From positions 2,046,001-2,110,000 of the forward strand of contig JASVEC010000001.1 in the NCBI GenBank assembly GCA_030770535.1: a DNA stretch of 64,000 nt, in the 5' to 3' direction. Each line of letters starts with the position of its first letter. The first letter of the stretch is position 1. The notes under the pieces are model-generated. The model was not told the DNA's origin and made no database searches. It saw only the letters and a list, made by a program, of their open reading frames with translations. Both the position numbers and the translations under genes were made by a program. Below, piece by piece: positions 44,308-56,975 of this stretch. The stretch is from Batkoa obscura. Taxonomy: Eukaryota; Entomophthoromycota; Entomophthoromycetes; Entomophthorales; Batkoaceae.

Positions 44308-45741
44308 ATGAATACTATTCCTAAAAAACCAGCACGTCAATATGTTATACCAGCCAATGTATTAACTGTAGAACAATCTTCTTTACTTGCTAGTTTCGAA
44401 GCTAAATTCAATATATCTGAAACAGTATTAAAAAATTTGATACCCAAATTTCATTCTGAAATGGATCTAGGATTGCAAGGATTAGGTGTTAATCTACTTA
44501 TGGTACCCTCCTATGTTACTGCTCGTCCCACTGGTAATGAAACGGGTCATTATTTAGCCTTAGATTTTGGTGGTACCAATTGTCGAATTTGTTTAATTGA
44601 ATTACAAGGTAGTCAAGAAGTAAAATTAAATTATGATATATTTAAATTTAGTAATGAACAACTAAAAGAAGATGGAAGTATTTTATTTTCTACTATAGCT
44701 GATTTTATTCATCAATTTTTACAAAAACATATTCAAGATGGTACTATTCAAGCAGTTCATAAACCATTAAATTTAGGGTTTACTTTTTCATTTCCAGTTA
44801 ATATGACTTCGTTAAATGAAGGTAAATTAGTTCGTTGGACTAAAGGATTTGAAAATCCAGGGGTTGTTGGTAAAGAAGTTGTGAGTTTATTACAATCAGC
44901 ATTAGATTTAAAAAAAGTACCAATTACAGTTAATGCAGTTGTTAATGATACTGTAGGTACTTTAATTACATCATCTTATTCAAACCCAACAACTCAAATT
45001 GGACTTATTCTTGGCACTGGTACAAATGCAGCTTATTATGAAAAAATGGAAAATATTCCTAAGTTAAAAGGTAAATATAATGCATTTAAAGAAATGGCTA
45101 TCAATATGGAATGGGGAGCCTTTGATAATGATAAAAAAGTATTACCATTAAATGAATATGATGAAATTATTGATCAGAACACATGGAATCCAAATCAACA
45201 AATCTTTGAAAAAACAGTATCTGGCTTTTATTTAGGAGAAATCTTTCGTATTATTATAAAAGATTTGTATAGTAAAAAACAATTATTAAAGGGGTTTCAA
45301 TTACCTAAAGCATTTGATATTCATGGTGGTATTGATACAGCTATTTTATCTAAAATGTTAACAGATGAAACTAAACAATTAGATATAGTTCATAAAATAT
45401 TAAAAGAAGATCACCCAGAACAAATAATTCCATATAATGAATTGATTTTAATTCAAAAATTAGCAGAATTAATAGGTTATCGTGCAGCACAATTTGCAGC
45501 TACAGCATGTTCTGCAGTATTATTAAAGAGACCAGAATTATTAAAAAATAAAGTAATTATAGGTGTAGATGGATCTGTATTTGAACATTTTCCTAATTTC
45601 CCTGAATGGATGTATTCTACTTGTGATCAATTACTTAGTATTGATAATTGTAATAATGTTCAGTTTGCTATTACTAAAGATGGTTCTGGAGTGGGTGCTG
45701 CTCTTATTTCTATGATTGCTGAATATACTTCTAAATTATAA
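44308..45741 (+). CDS. hexokinase
   Basis: An intronless 477-aa protein of normal length for fungal hexokinases. ATP-binding and sugar-binding motifs are all present: ALDFGGTNCRICLIEL (phosphate 1), LGFTFSFPVNMTSLNEGKLV (sugar-binding signature), VNDTVGTLI (catalytic Asp), LILGTGTNAAYYE, INMEWGAF and GVDGSVFEHFPNF. It phosphorylates glucose and other hexoses in the cytosol as the first step of glycolysis. A TATA box and a CRE-like site lie upstream. Whether it also represses genes like yeast Hxk2 cannot be judged; the N-terminal KKPARQ stretch differs from the Hxk2 nuclear motif. Confidence 0.96.
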   Translation: MNTIPKKPARQYVIPANVLTVEQSSLLASFEAKFNISETVLKNLIPKFHSEMDLGLQGLGVNLLMVPSYVTARPTGNETGHYLALDFGGTNCRICLIELQGSQEVKLNYDIFKFSNEQLKEDGSILFSTIADFIHQFLQKHIQDGTIQAVHKPLNLGFTFSFPVNMTSLNEGKLVRWTKGFENPGVVGKEVVSLLQSALDLKKVPITVNAVVNDTVGTLITSSYSNPTTQIGLILGTGTNAAYYEKMENIPKLKGKYNAFKEMAINMEWGAFDNDKKVLPLNEYDEIIDQNTWNPNQQIFEKTVSGFYLGEIFRIIIKDLYSKKQLLKGFQLPKAFDIHGGIDTAILSKMLTDETKQLDIVHKILKEDHPEQIIPYNELILIQKLAELIGYRAAQFAATACSAVLLKRPELLKNKVIIGVDGSVFEHFPNFPEWMYSTCDQLLSIDNCNNVQFAITKDGSGVGAALISMIAEYTSKL

Positions 45742-45858
45742 ACTATTTTCTTAAGAAAGTATAATAAAGTATTAGTAAATCTACTTTTCTTTTAATAATA
45801 AAAATCTCAATTAAATTTTTTTTTTGCACAAATGTTTTATTTCTTATTCTTATTATTC

Positions 45859-47291
45859 TTATTTTAATAAAAAAGATCTTAATTCTAATTCAATAGCTAA
45901 GTTAGTAAAATTATTATAATCTTCAGAATTTAATGGAAGATTTAATATAAAATTAAATAAATCTAAAAATAAAAATGATAAATAAAATTATATAAATATA
46001 TAACAATAACCCATATTACCTTGTGAATAAAAAGCCTTAGACAATGCTGAATAAATTGAATTTTTAATCTCTTTTCCATTTAACATTTGTATTTTAATAA
46101 AAATAATCCAAAATAAATAAAAATTCTTATTTCGATTATTATTTAATAACAAATTCAAACAATTAATTGCTCGATGTTGATCATTACAATAATTAATTGC
46201 TATAAAAATAGAATAAAATCCATTGAAACAATTGAATTTTAAATATTGTTTTGTATTAAAATAATAATTTATAACGTTACAATTTAACTTAGTTTTATCT
46301 TCTAACTTCAAATAGATAGTATTAAAATAACTATTATTAGGATAAAATTTTAATATAAAATCTATTAATTTTCTATATTGTTTAATACTATAGTATTTTT
46401 CATTTAATTGTAATTGTTCTATTTGTTTAAAATAAACCATTCCTAAATTTTCTAATATTCTATTATTACCAAATATATTATTAATACTTTCCAAATTTCT
46501 TTCAATATAATTCATGTATTCATCCATCCCACCCTTAAAATACTTTAACATACTAATTAAATAACAATAATTACTAATTTGATCTATTTCTTTGGTCATA
46601 AATAGATTATATTCTCGTCCAATTAATTCTTGTATTAATTCTTCAATATCAATATTTGTTATTGATTTTATATAATTTTCATAATTTTCATTGAATTCGG
46701 GTACTAATTTATGTATATAACAATAAATAATAGTCAATATATGATTTGTATTATTTAAATCCCATTCTAATTTACACCAATATGAATAAATCATTGTAAT
46801 TGATCCTTTATAATGAGTTGGATTTTGATAATAATATTCTAATAATAATACAAATCGCTGTCTTACCTAAAATAAAATAAAACAATTAAATATATTTACT
46901 CTAAATTAAATTATTACTTTTTTATAATCTCCTTGTTTCCATAAATTATCGATATAAGCTAACCACATTAATATTTGATTACTATTTTCTTTTAATTGAG
47001 ATTTATAAATTGAGTTTATTTTTTCTTTTGTCCCAAATAATTCTTCTATTTTAAGATAAAGTATTATAAATAATAAATTACTTGGATCAATATCAAAACA
47101 TTTTAATAATACTCTTCTATAATAATAAAAATATTAATAAATAATAGTAGTTATTATTATTATTATTTAACTTACTTTGAAAACTTAAAATATTCCAAAT
47201 TATTTAATCTTGGATTAAACATTGATTTATTTGCGTCTAATAGTGTATAAAATGAATTAGGAATCACGTCAATTGGAATTTCTAATTTTTG

Positions 47292-47323
<32 letters not shown>

Positions 47324-49413
47324 CAATCACCCCATCAACATTTAACTGTATTTCAAAATTATCAAATTGTAATTTATTTAATATTTTATCCATATTAAAA
47401 AAATGATTTAATGAAATTGAATCATCATTTGATTGTAATTCATTAGTACATTTAATATTAAAAAAAGGACAAATTAATATTGTAACAAAATGTTGTAATA
47501 AATTATAAATTGTATTTGAACATTTAAATTGTATAATAAATCCTTCAATATCTTCAAATAATATTACTTTAAATGGATCTTCTTCTTTTTTCCATAATTC
47601 ATTCGTTGATCTTATTGGTAAATATAAATTACTATTTCCTTCTTCTTTCCCATAATTTGGTGTTATTTTTTCTTTAAAATACATTTTCCATCCGCCACTA
47701 CCTAAATCTCCTATTCGATTAAATTCTTTTTCCCAATATATTTTAAATAATTGTTTTTTATTGAAATTATTATTATAATTTGATAAATCTGGATTTAATA
47801 AATTATATTCAATAATTGTTTGATAAATTCCTATTACTAATTCATTATATCCTAAAATAAGTTGAATTATTAATATTTTATTTATTTTATAATAATTTTT
47901 TATTGAAATTACCTGCTTGTGTTAACATATTAGTTAATAAAATAATAGATTTAAAAACAATTGGATCAATTTTAATAAAATTATTATCATTTCTTAAACT
48001 TAATAATTGATTTAATTTTGATTGAAATAAAGTAATAATTTCATTAACATTGAATTGATTACTATAACTTAAACGAAATAATAAATAATGAAATATTAAT
48101 TCATATTGATTTTGAAATTGAATTAAATAATTTTCCCATTTACTTAATATTGTTGTTGAATCCCAAATTTCTTGTCCATATTTCATATACTTTAATATTA
48201 GTTGTTCATTCCCATAATTAAATTGTAATGCTCTTTCTAACATGGCTAATTGGATATCTAATACCATTCGTTTATTTTTGAAATCTTTTTTTAAATTCGT
48301 TTTTTCATAATATTCACAATACTCTAACCATAATGAAACATCTTTATTATTCTATATAAAATAAACAAATAAATAAATTATTATTATTATATTAATAATA
48401 GTTTATTTACCTTTGTCAATTTAGTTTCAAATTCTTTAATTTTATTTTTAATAGGATCATATTCTTCATTTTGTTTGTCAATTAATACTTCTTCATCTGG
48501 TTGAAATTTAATAAATCCATAGTCATAATCTAAAATAGTTTCATTCTTTTCCGTTGATTTTTTTAAACTAAATAAAATTAAGCATTTATAAAATATTATA
48601 ATATAATTGACTTACTTTCTAATATTAAACAAGTTTTTATTTTCATCAATTTTAATATTCATATATCGACTCATTTCCTAATAAAAATAATCGATATTAT
48701 TATGACACTAATTAAGTTACAATAATCAATTACCTTTTTACTCTTTTCTTTAAAAACAATGTTACCTTTAACCTTACTTTGAACTTCATCAATAAGCAAA
48801 TTTCTATCTAGGCCCAATATAAACCCTTCTAAATAATAAATTTAAACAATTTAAAACACTCAACAGCAATTGAACTTACTACCAAATCTTTTATAAGTGG
48901 GTATTTTATACTTATAAATACCACCATAAACTAAATTATCTTTATCTCCATGTAAATCAATACTACAATCATAATCTCTTGTTAACCTATTATTTAATAA
49001 TTTAATGTGAATTCTACTATTCCCCTAATTTCAACTTACTCTATTGGTAATTCTTCTTGATTTTTTTGCTTTATTCGTTTTTCAAATTTATCCTCAAATT
49101 TTCTTTCTCTTTCGCTATATCTACTATCTCTTTCCCTATCTCTTTCCCCTTGATTATATCTATTATTTCTTCCCCTATTCCTTTTTCTATCCTTTTCCCT
49201 TTCATCATATCTTCTATGCTTTTCCCTTTCATCATATCTTCTTTCTCTTTCCCTAATATCATATCTCTCCTCCCTCTCAATTTCTTTCCCCTTCTCCCTC
49301 TTTTTCTTTTTCTTATCCCTTTTAATTTCTTCTTCTCTTTCCCTTTCTTTTTCTTTAACTAAATTGACATTAAATGAATTAAATTTGGGCGCTCTTGGTC
49401 CTTCTTTTTCCAT
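45859..49413 (-). CDS. NRDE-2 family protein
   Basis: Ten exons (49413-49040, 48986-48883, 48828-48734, 48677-48616, 48567-48411, 48351-47913, 47851-47176, 47116-46918, 46866-46020, 45962-45859) give 1018 aa. The first ~125 residues are an Arg/Glu/Lys/Asp run (REREEEIKRDKKKKKREK and similar). The family core follows: RDYDCSIDLHGDKDNLVYGG, SLWLEYCEYYEK, QLAMLERALQFNYGNEQLIL, a WDS..LSKWENYL helix and GYNELVIGIYQTIIEYNLL. Later half-a-TPR-like helices extend to the end. NRDE-2 is nuclear: in fission yeast (Nrl1) and nematodes it works with Mtr4/spliceosome factors in RNA surveillance and nuclear RNAi. An Asn run (about ten) sits in exon 7. It is absent from budding yeast. Confidence 0.85.
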
Positions 49414-49906
49414 TTGAAATATAAAATAGAAATTAAAACGTAATGAGTTTTTTAAAACTTAGTTTGCCACTTTGAAAACCATTTTGAATTAAAAGTCTTT
49501 CACAGTTTATTTTTTGCAGTTGAGAATTTGAAATTATTATATACAAAATAAATTAATAAAAAAATAAAATATTTAATATTAAAATAACAGTTAATTTTTA
49601 TAAAGCCCAATGAAAAAAAACATCAATTAAAAGATAAAAACTATTAAAAAAAAGACAAAATTTAGTAATAAACAATTTATTAATATTACTTTAACTCAAT
49701 ATTGATATGTTTTCGATTTGATTGAGAATGGCTTTATCAATAGAATTAACAACAAATTTAATAAATAGTAATGGTATATTTAATTTATATTTTTTTGAAT
49801 ATTCCAATGTTTAGAAAATGAGTTAAAAAGTAATAAAATCCTCTAAGTGATACATCCAAATAACTTAATTCAGTTTTTTTAATAGATTTACATTGAATTA
49901 TATATT

Positions 49907-51055
49907 CTATTTTTCAAGCTCAAGCTCAATTTCTTCTAAACTAATATTATCAAATAATTGTCCAATATCAAACTTTTTCGATATAAAATGAAGACATTTA
50001 AAGATTGATAATAAATGATTCAATTGTAAAAATTCAATAATTAATTCACTAACATGAATTTCTTTAATATTGTTGAATTCAAAAACTGATAATTAAATAT
50101 ATTTTGACTAAAAATAACCTAAACAAATAGCATTACTATTTTCTATTACTTTCATAAAATCATCACAATAATCACTTGGAATAATTTCATTACGGTCACT
50201 AAATAAGATTATACTTTTGAACTTCCCTAAGTCACCAAAGTATTGGATATTGAAACCAATTTTTCCATCGATTGTTGATTTCAAATTTGAATTGAAACTT
50301 AAATTAAGATTGATTGTAATAGAATCTCCAGATAACCTATCCGCTTTCAAATATAAAGTTGTTAAATTATTGAATTGCGTTTTAGTAATATTCATTCTGT
50401 TAATATCTGAAATATTAGTATAATAAATTTTTAAGACTTTCAATTTATTTGCATTTAAATATTTAATAACTTCTTCAATAACTATTCGAAACCCATCAAT
50501 CCTAAACACTTCGAGTTGATTTAAATAATTTCGAAATATGATAATTGTTTATGATCTGAAGAAATTGTTTTTATCTTATTTAAGTTTAGCAATTTGATCT
50601 TCAAATCGTTTTTTTCTTTATAATTTATTATTATACATACATCTATAATTGTAGCCATTCTTATATATATCCTTTACTATTAGATTGATTTAAATAAGAT
50701 GTAGACTCTACCTTTGGACAATGACTAAAGTCTTTAATAGTACTCTCTATTAAAACTAAATATTTCATTAACAACTCATTTTCTTTAATAAATCTTTTTT
50801 GATAGTCACAACATTCATCAAGCTCAAATTGGGTATAAACATAATTTTCATTATATTCAATAGCTTTATTGGCTACTTTGAAAAAATATTTAATTAAAAA
50901 ACATAACTCAACTCAACTGGGTTCATCAATATGAAAAGCTTCATAAAGTAAAACATGTGGCAATTGTTCTAATTTTAAGCCTATTTTGAAATAAAGTTCT
51001 AAAAAAATGTCATCAAAAGTTGAGCTAAATTTTATAAATTTCACTCAATCTTAAC
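49907..51055 (-). pseudogene. broken LRR/F-box-like gene
   Basis: On the minus strand, protein-like sequence runs for ~1.15 kb. It starts near KFIKFSSTFDDIFLELYFKI, passes KAIEYNENYVYTQFELDECC and a stretch with Leu-rich spacing (LKVLKIYYTNISDI, NNLTTLYLKADRL), and ends SLEEIELELEK-stop. I count one stop near 50.93 kb, a stop near 50.68 kb, a frame shift near 50.53 kb and two stops near 50.1 kb. The last pair could be a 33-nt intron, but that is shorter than any other intron here. The Leu pattern suggests an F-box/LRR-type protein, which fungi amplify and lose often. Confidence 0.5.
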
Positions 51056-51108
51056 TCCTCATTTGAACAAAACTGTTTGGATTATAGATTTAGTACATTT
51101 TATTCCAG

Positions 51109-51152
51109 AACCCAGCTAGATTCAAAAGTATATTTTTAAATCTAGCTGGGTT
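51109..51152. repeat. 44-bp near-perfect palindrome
   Basis: AACCCAGCTAGATT at the left is exactly mirrored by AATCTAGCTGGGTT at the right, and the inner bases also pair apart from two mismatches, leaving no loop. It is the only GC-containing hairpin in the region. Confidence 0.8.
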
Positions 51153-52161
51153 TCATAATATTTAAATTCAAATTTAAAAAATTTAAAAAATCAGTTTATA
51201 AACCAAATTAGGCTATTGAAAAAAGCAGTATACTGTATAAAGTAATTCATTAAAGAGTAATAATAAATATTTTAATGAAGCTACCATTATTAATGTAAAA
51301 AAAGTTATACAATTTGTGTCAAAAACAATATGATATTTCAAAATTAATATAATTACTTGTCAAAAGTTGGCTTCATGGATATTTAATTTAATAATAACAA
51401 GCTGAAACAATACTAATGTTAAAGGACACTACCATCAGATATTTATCTAAAAAAATCGCTCTAACTTTAGATTATTGAGATTAGTTATAAGCTAAATAGA
51501 ACTATTATTAAATCGACAGCTATGAAAAGACATTTAAAACCTACGATCAGGGACAGTGGTGCATTAATAATTAAAATTAAAGCTTAATAAAATTAAGCAA
51601 AGTCTATATTCATAATTTTAAATATTAATATAAAATTGTATTCAAGTAAACACTATAATAACCATTATTCAAAACAAAACTTTAATTTTCTATTTCTAAT
51701 TACTATAATATGATGAACTTTCAATTATTCCAACATATTTAAATTACTATTTATGCTAATGTTATCATCCTTCTGCTTCACCAAGTATTTTCAAATAATA
51801 TAAAAAGGATTTATTAGTATAAAATAATTAAATATAATTAGATACGATATAGTTTTAGCATTGCTCAAAATTATAAAAGATATATTGTTAATTAATAGGA
51901 TTAAGTTCTGTTGTGAAAAGCTCTATAAATAGTAAAAACTAAAAGCTGGATAGAAGTCAATTGTGCCTACCGCAACTGTTGTTAAAGTGAATTGAAGGAT
52001 CTTAGCTTAATATTTGTACAAATAAGTTAAAAGTTACTTTTTTCTTATTCAACTGCCCTATTTTAAATATTAAGTTAAAAAGTTTAAAAAAGCCAAAGAC
52101 TTTCTTCCAAAAGATAGTATATTCAAAGTATATATCCAATAATCTAAATGATAAAAGGGAT

Positions 52162-55100
52162 CTATCCTGTTGGTGTAGCGCATTCTTCTGGAGCTGGAGG
52201 GTTCAATCCATTTCTATTGGAATTCAATGGTATATTATTATAATGGTGACTTGGTCCCACATTTCGTTGTGTCATATTTAAGGCTGCATTAACTTCTTTC
52301 AAGGCTCTTTTAGAAATTGAAATATCATCATCATCATCATTAACCCAAATACATGCACTCCTTACTGTTGTATTTCCTTTTTCCCATCTCTCCTTAAGAT
52401 ATTCTTGTAAATGATTTCTATATTCTGGTTGAAGATAAGCTCCCCCATTTTTTGATTTTAGCGATCCATTAGGATTTTGATATGAAAGATTAACTGGTAT
52501 ATCATCTGTTCCATTTTCCCATCTCTTCCAAGCTTCAAGGTAACCATGTTCTAAATTTTTAACCCATCGTGGTGTATCAAATAAACGTGAATAGTCTCTA
52601 GTTAAAAACAATGCTTTTCTGAGCTCAATGAGTTCTCCATGGCCAATACGACGGTTCTTTTTGATTCCATTATCTGGTGGAAGCCTTGAGCTAGAGCTTA
52701 AACCTAAACGATTTAAAACAACTAATAAAATTAGTAAAATACTAAAATAAATATTATAAACTTACTTTCATTATCAGTTCCTTCCAAATACCTATACTTG
52801 ACAGATAATGCAAGTTTAACTGCTTGATCTGCATAGGCTTCCTCGCTTTCTGTTACCATATACTCCCCGTAACCAGTAGCATAAGCAATACTTGCTGCCA
52901 CACGTGAGCACATTTTATACATATGACGCGCAAAGGTTACAATTGGAGTTCCAGACCATAAAATATCGGCTGCAGTGGTATGTGCGTTACATTCAGGTGT
53001 ATCGAAAAATAGATCTGCAATCCTTCCTCGATGTATATGAATGTGTTTAGGTGCAACATCTGTGAAAAGGACTCTATTAGCCACTTCTGGTCCGGCTATT
53101 TCCATAGCTGTGCGTTTAAGATGAGCTTCACCAGCCGCTGGGAATCTCAAAAGCCAAAGCACAGAGTTAGGTACTCGTCTCAAAACATTAATCCATACAG
53201 CGTAAATTGCTGGATCAAGTTTATAAAGTTGATTGAAATTAGCAAAGATAATTGTATCTGGGTGAAGGCCTGGAAATACTTCTTGTCTCATTCGCCATCT
53301 TCTATCTTCTTCATGTAACCAAGCAAGTTCAAGATCTTCTCTTGTACGATTCATTGGATGTAATGGAATTCTATCAGCTCCAGCGTCTGGGTCATCTGGA
53401 TCTCTAAATCCTTGTCTATGGTCATTGACGAAATAAGAGTGTGGTAAGTATATCAATTTTTCAGTGTATACCCAAGATTCAGAAGCTTCTTCTGGATCCA
53501 AATCTAAAGAATCGACTTGACTCAACTTTTCTTTAATATATGTTACTTCTTCTCTTGCTAAAAATTGATCTGAACATACTGTTTGAGGTGGACATACAAT
53601 TGGATCAGCAATGAACCAATCACACCAATGCCCACCAAGAGTTCCTGCAAAACCCATATAGGACATCAAAATGGGTGCTGGTCTTGCTGCAAATACTTCA
53701 TTTCTGGCTCCTTTTGTATATCCATTGAGATTGATTAAGATATGAATACCATCTTGAATTATCCTTTCTACAATGGCTTGAGTTGACCATCCCGAAACAT
53801 CAATAAAATTGGGCGTTGAGCTTTGAATTTTAGCCCTGTAAGGTGAATTATCATTAGGCGTAGTTGCATATAAAAATACATCAAATTTTTCTCTATCATG
53901 GAAACCAAAAACAGATTGCATAAGATGTGCAAGTGGGTGATTAGCAAAATCGGAAGAAACATAACCCAATCTCAACTTATTCAAAGCTGGTGGTGGTGGG
54001 GGATAAACTGTAGATGGAAGCCATGGTGATGTTAATGTAGAATGTGCAATCCTTAAAGCATTACGATGACTTATAAGTCTGACTTGCCTTGGTGTAAGTG
54101 GATAGGTGAACGTATGAAATGGTAGAACAGTTGGTAATGGGGGAAGTGGTAGCTTGGGTAAATCAGGCCTTTTATAGAGGGCCAACTCACTTTGTTTAAG
54201 TTGAGCTAGATTTATCTTTCCAGAATTAGGTGCATATTTGTAATGTTTCCAATACCATAAACGTTGGAGTTTACGTATCGCCTTTTCTATCGCCCTCATC
54301 GCCCATCCGCCTTCATTAGGTATTGTGGCTTGACAAGAAGTACTTAATTTTTGCCAAATCGAATAGCGTTCTTTCCAAGTACTATCTTTACTTGATTGGA
54401 AGCAGCGTAACATATCCGAAATGAATGTGTTTTTATCTATTGAATTCTGTGAAAGTATTACACCACGCCCCCAATCCGATCCAGATATAAGTTGTTTATT
54501 AACAATTTGTATAATACGATCCATCCATCCAAGTCTAACCATGTTACTATGGGGATCTTTATAAGTATGGCGTCCGCGCCAATCACAAATACCTCCTAAA
54601 GCATTAACTAAACCACAAACTGCTTCTGTAAATTCTGGGTTTATTTCAACTGCTCTCATATACCATTGAATACTATCCTGTGTCCTTCCAGAGTCTTTCA
54701 ATGCGTTTCCTAGGTTAGCCAAAGCAACATCGAATTTGGGATTACATTCTACTGCCTTTTCATACATCCTTATGGCTTCACCAATATTACCCATATCCTT
54801 AAGTAATGAACCAAGATTAGTATACAAATGTGGGTGACGAGCATCCAAAGTTAAACCATATGAATAATATTGAAGAGCAAGATTACCCCCGGTTACTTGA
54901 GGAGGTTGATTATTTCCTGTTGGCAAAGGAGCTGGAATATTGCTAAGCAAAATACCCAAATTGTTACATGTAGAAGGACTAGGGTATAGTGATAGAGATA
55001 GGTAATAGAGCGGTAAAAGAAGTGAAAGTGGGTGTGGATTAATACAAGTATCTTGATATATTTTAGCTAAAGTCAAAATAACAACTGAAGTTGTTTGACA

Positions 55101-56975
55101 TGCTAGATTATGAAAATTAGGTTGTGTGATTTCAGTTCTTGAGCGATCAAGCATACCAGGAAGTATTCCTCCAGAATTTGCAAACAACATCCCATAAAGT
55201 TGAAGACTAACGTGAGGCGGTAAAAGTACATTCGGTGTTTGTGATAACTCAAACTTAGAAAGATTGTCAGGGTGTGGAACTATTTCTGGAGGCAAATACA
55301 GTGCAAGGATTTGCGCTATTATCTCAAATAATGTAAATCCACCAAAAATCAGTTGAAGTGCCCTTTCATATTCTTTTCTCGCTTCACTTATTTTACCCAT
55401 TGCATACATCATATTTCCTTTTGAATATAATAAGTTTTGAAATCTAGGCACAAATGCTTGGCCTAATATTTGGCATGGATCTTTACAAAAATCTTCAAAA
55501 CTATTATTACCCAAAACATGTGATTCTACATAACAACACAATTTATAAGCTTCATTATACCTTGGGGAATTCTGATTTGGGACTTGATTACTATGGTCTT
55601 GAGGTTGTTGCATACTTGGAGGCCTAGAAAAGGTTAGTAATCCAATAAGATTTTCAACTGCATCCCAATAAGTTGGTCGTATCTTTATAGCCTTCCACCA
55701 CCAGTGTTCTGCTTCTTTATCTTGTCCCATATTTCTAAAAGTTGTTCCTATATTACCCATAGCTTCAACATAGTTCGGGTCTATTTTAAGTATTTCAAAA
55801 TGAAACTCAAGAGAAGTTTGATGATTTCCGTGAGCGTAGTATACACATGCTAAAAGAAGCAATATAGGAAGATGGTTAGGATGAAGTTGGTTTAATGTTA
55901 TAAGTAAAGGGAGAAGGTTAGGTGAATGTGAATTTGATGTATATAAACTATGTGCATATTGTAATAAATGATCTCTCCAAGGCTCGAGTTTTGCATTTTT
56001 TATTGTTACGTTAGTTCCATATACATATTGCTCTTGTAAATTTATTGGGGCTTGGGGAACATAATGATGTTGGAATTGATATGTTTGTGTTGAATAAACT
56101 ATTGGAACACCATTCGAGTCTATTTGTGGGTAAGATATATTTCCATAATGCCCAATAGTGGCTGAGTTTGGATTATTTATTACTGATTGCCCATTTTGAT
56201 ATCTAATTCCTTGATAATTTTGAAAGCTTCCATGATATTGGTTATTTATAGTTGTCCCGTGGGTTTTATATTGAGGTATTTGTCCATTATTACTCCACCT
56301 TGAGCCCCATTGTTGATTATACATCGTGTAATTATCATTAGTATTATTATATTGTTTACCTCCACTGTTATAATCCGGGATCTCTTGAATTGGTGGCAAT
56401 GCATATTGATTATTTATAATAACTCCTTGATTATTTGCGGGTGCACCATAGAAAAAATGTGATAAATGAAGATCTGGTTGATATTCCCTATTGTAATAAT
56501 TCATTGCATGATCATACATATATACAGAAAGGATATTTGGTGTTGGGGGTGCAATCATTAAAGCTTCATGTGGGTGGTTTGGTACTGGTAAAAATGCTGG
56601 CATCTGGTGCATTGGATATATCCCTTGAACAGGGTAATGATAGTTGGCTGGATTATTTTGATTAAAATTTATATAACTTGGTTGCGGAGAATTTACCCAA
56701 GGCTCGGGATACCTTGCAGTTGTGATGGCGAAATGACCAAATTGTTCGTTTAGTTGTATGTTATCGTTTTCATATTCATCCTCCTCATCCTCTTCTTCAT
56801 GTTGATTATTCATAGTATTATAATGCCCATTTTGTTGATTATTCATGACTCCATTTCGATAATTTAAATTATATTGCTCATTTCGTAATTGATCATTAGT
56901 TAGGTTGACCATCTGTTGATGATTTATAACTGAATTGATATTTTGTTGTAGCGTAGGTTCCTGCCTTTGAGCCAT
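52162..56975 (-). CDS. O-GlcNAc transferase (GT41) with TPRs
   Basis: Two exons (56975-52766, 52721-52162; 44-nt intron) encode 1589 aa. Residues 1-~330 are low-complexity, Asn/Gln/Tyr/Pro-rich. Tetratricopeptide repeats cover ~340-830: YVEAMGNIGTTFRNMGQDKE, HLYTNLGSLLKDMGNIGEAI and FDVALANLGNALKDSGRTQD are clear. The catalytic region starts near 995 with LRLGYVSSDFANHPLAH (catalytic-site His). It continues with ILINLNGYTKGARNEVFAAR, FANFNQLYKLDPAIYAVW and CNAHTTAADILWSGTPIVTF. The ~185-residue tail after the intron is a charged extension. The enzyme adds GlcNAc (or fucose in SPINDLY-type relatives) to Ser/Thr of nuclear and cytosolic proteins. NMNGYTKGARNE-type motifs favour a true OGT. Rare in fungi outside early lineages. 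Confidence 0.92.

Larger units (their letters stand above)
49414..52161. other. intergenic region with a broken gene
   Basis: It contains the LRR-like pseudogene (49907-51055) and a 44-bp palindrome (51109-51152). From 51.2 to 52.16 kb I see no gene or repeat. Confidence 0.5.

Noticed and set aside
49044-49362. Three overlapping frames opposite the NRDE-2 first exon
   Set aside because: Shadows of the Arg/Glu repeat; Phe/Pro/Ile-rich nonsense on the opposite strand.
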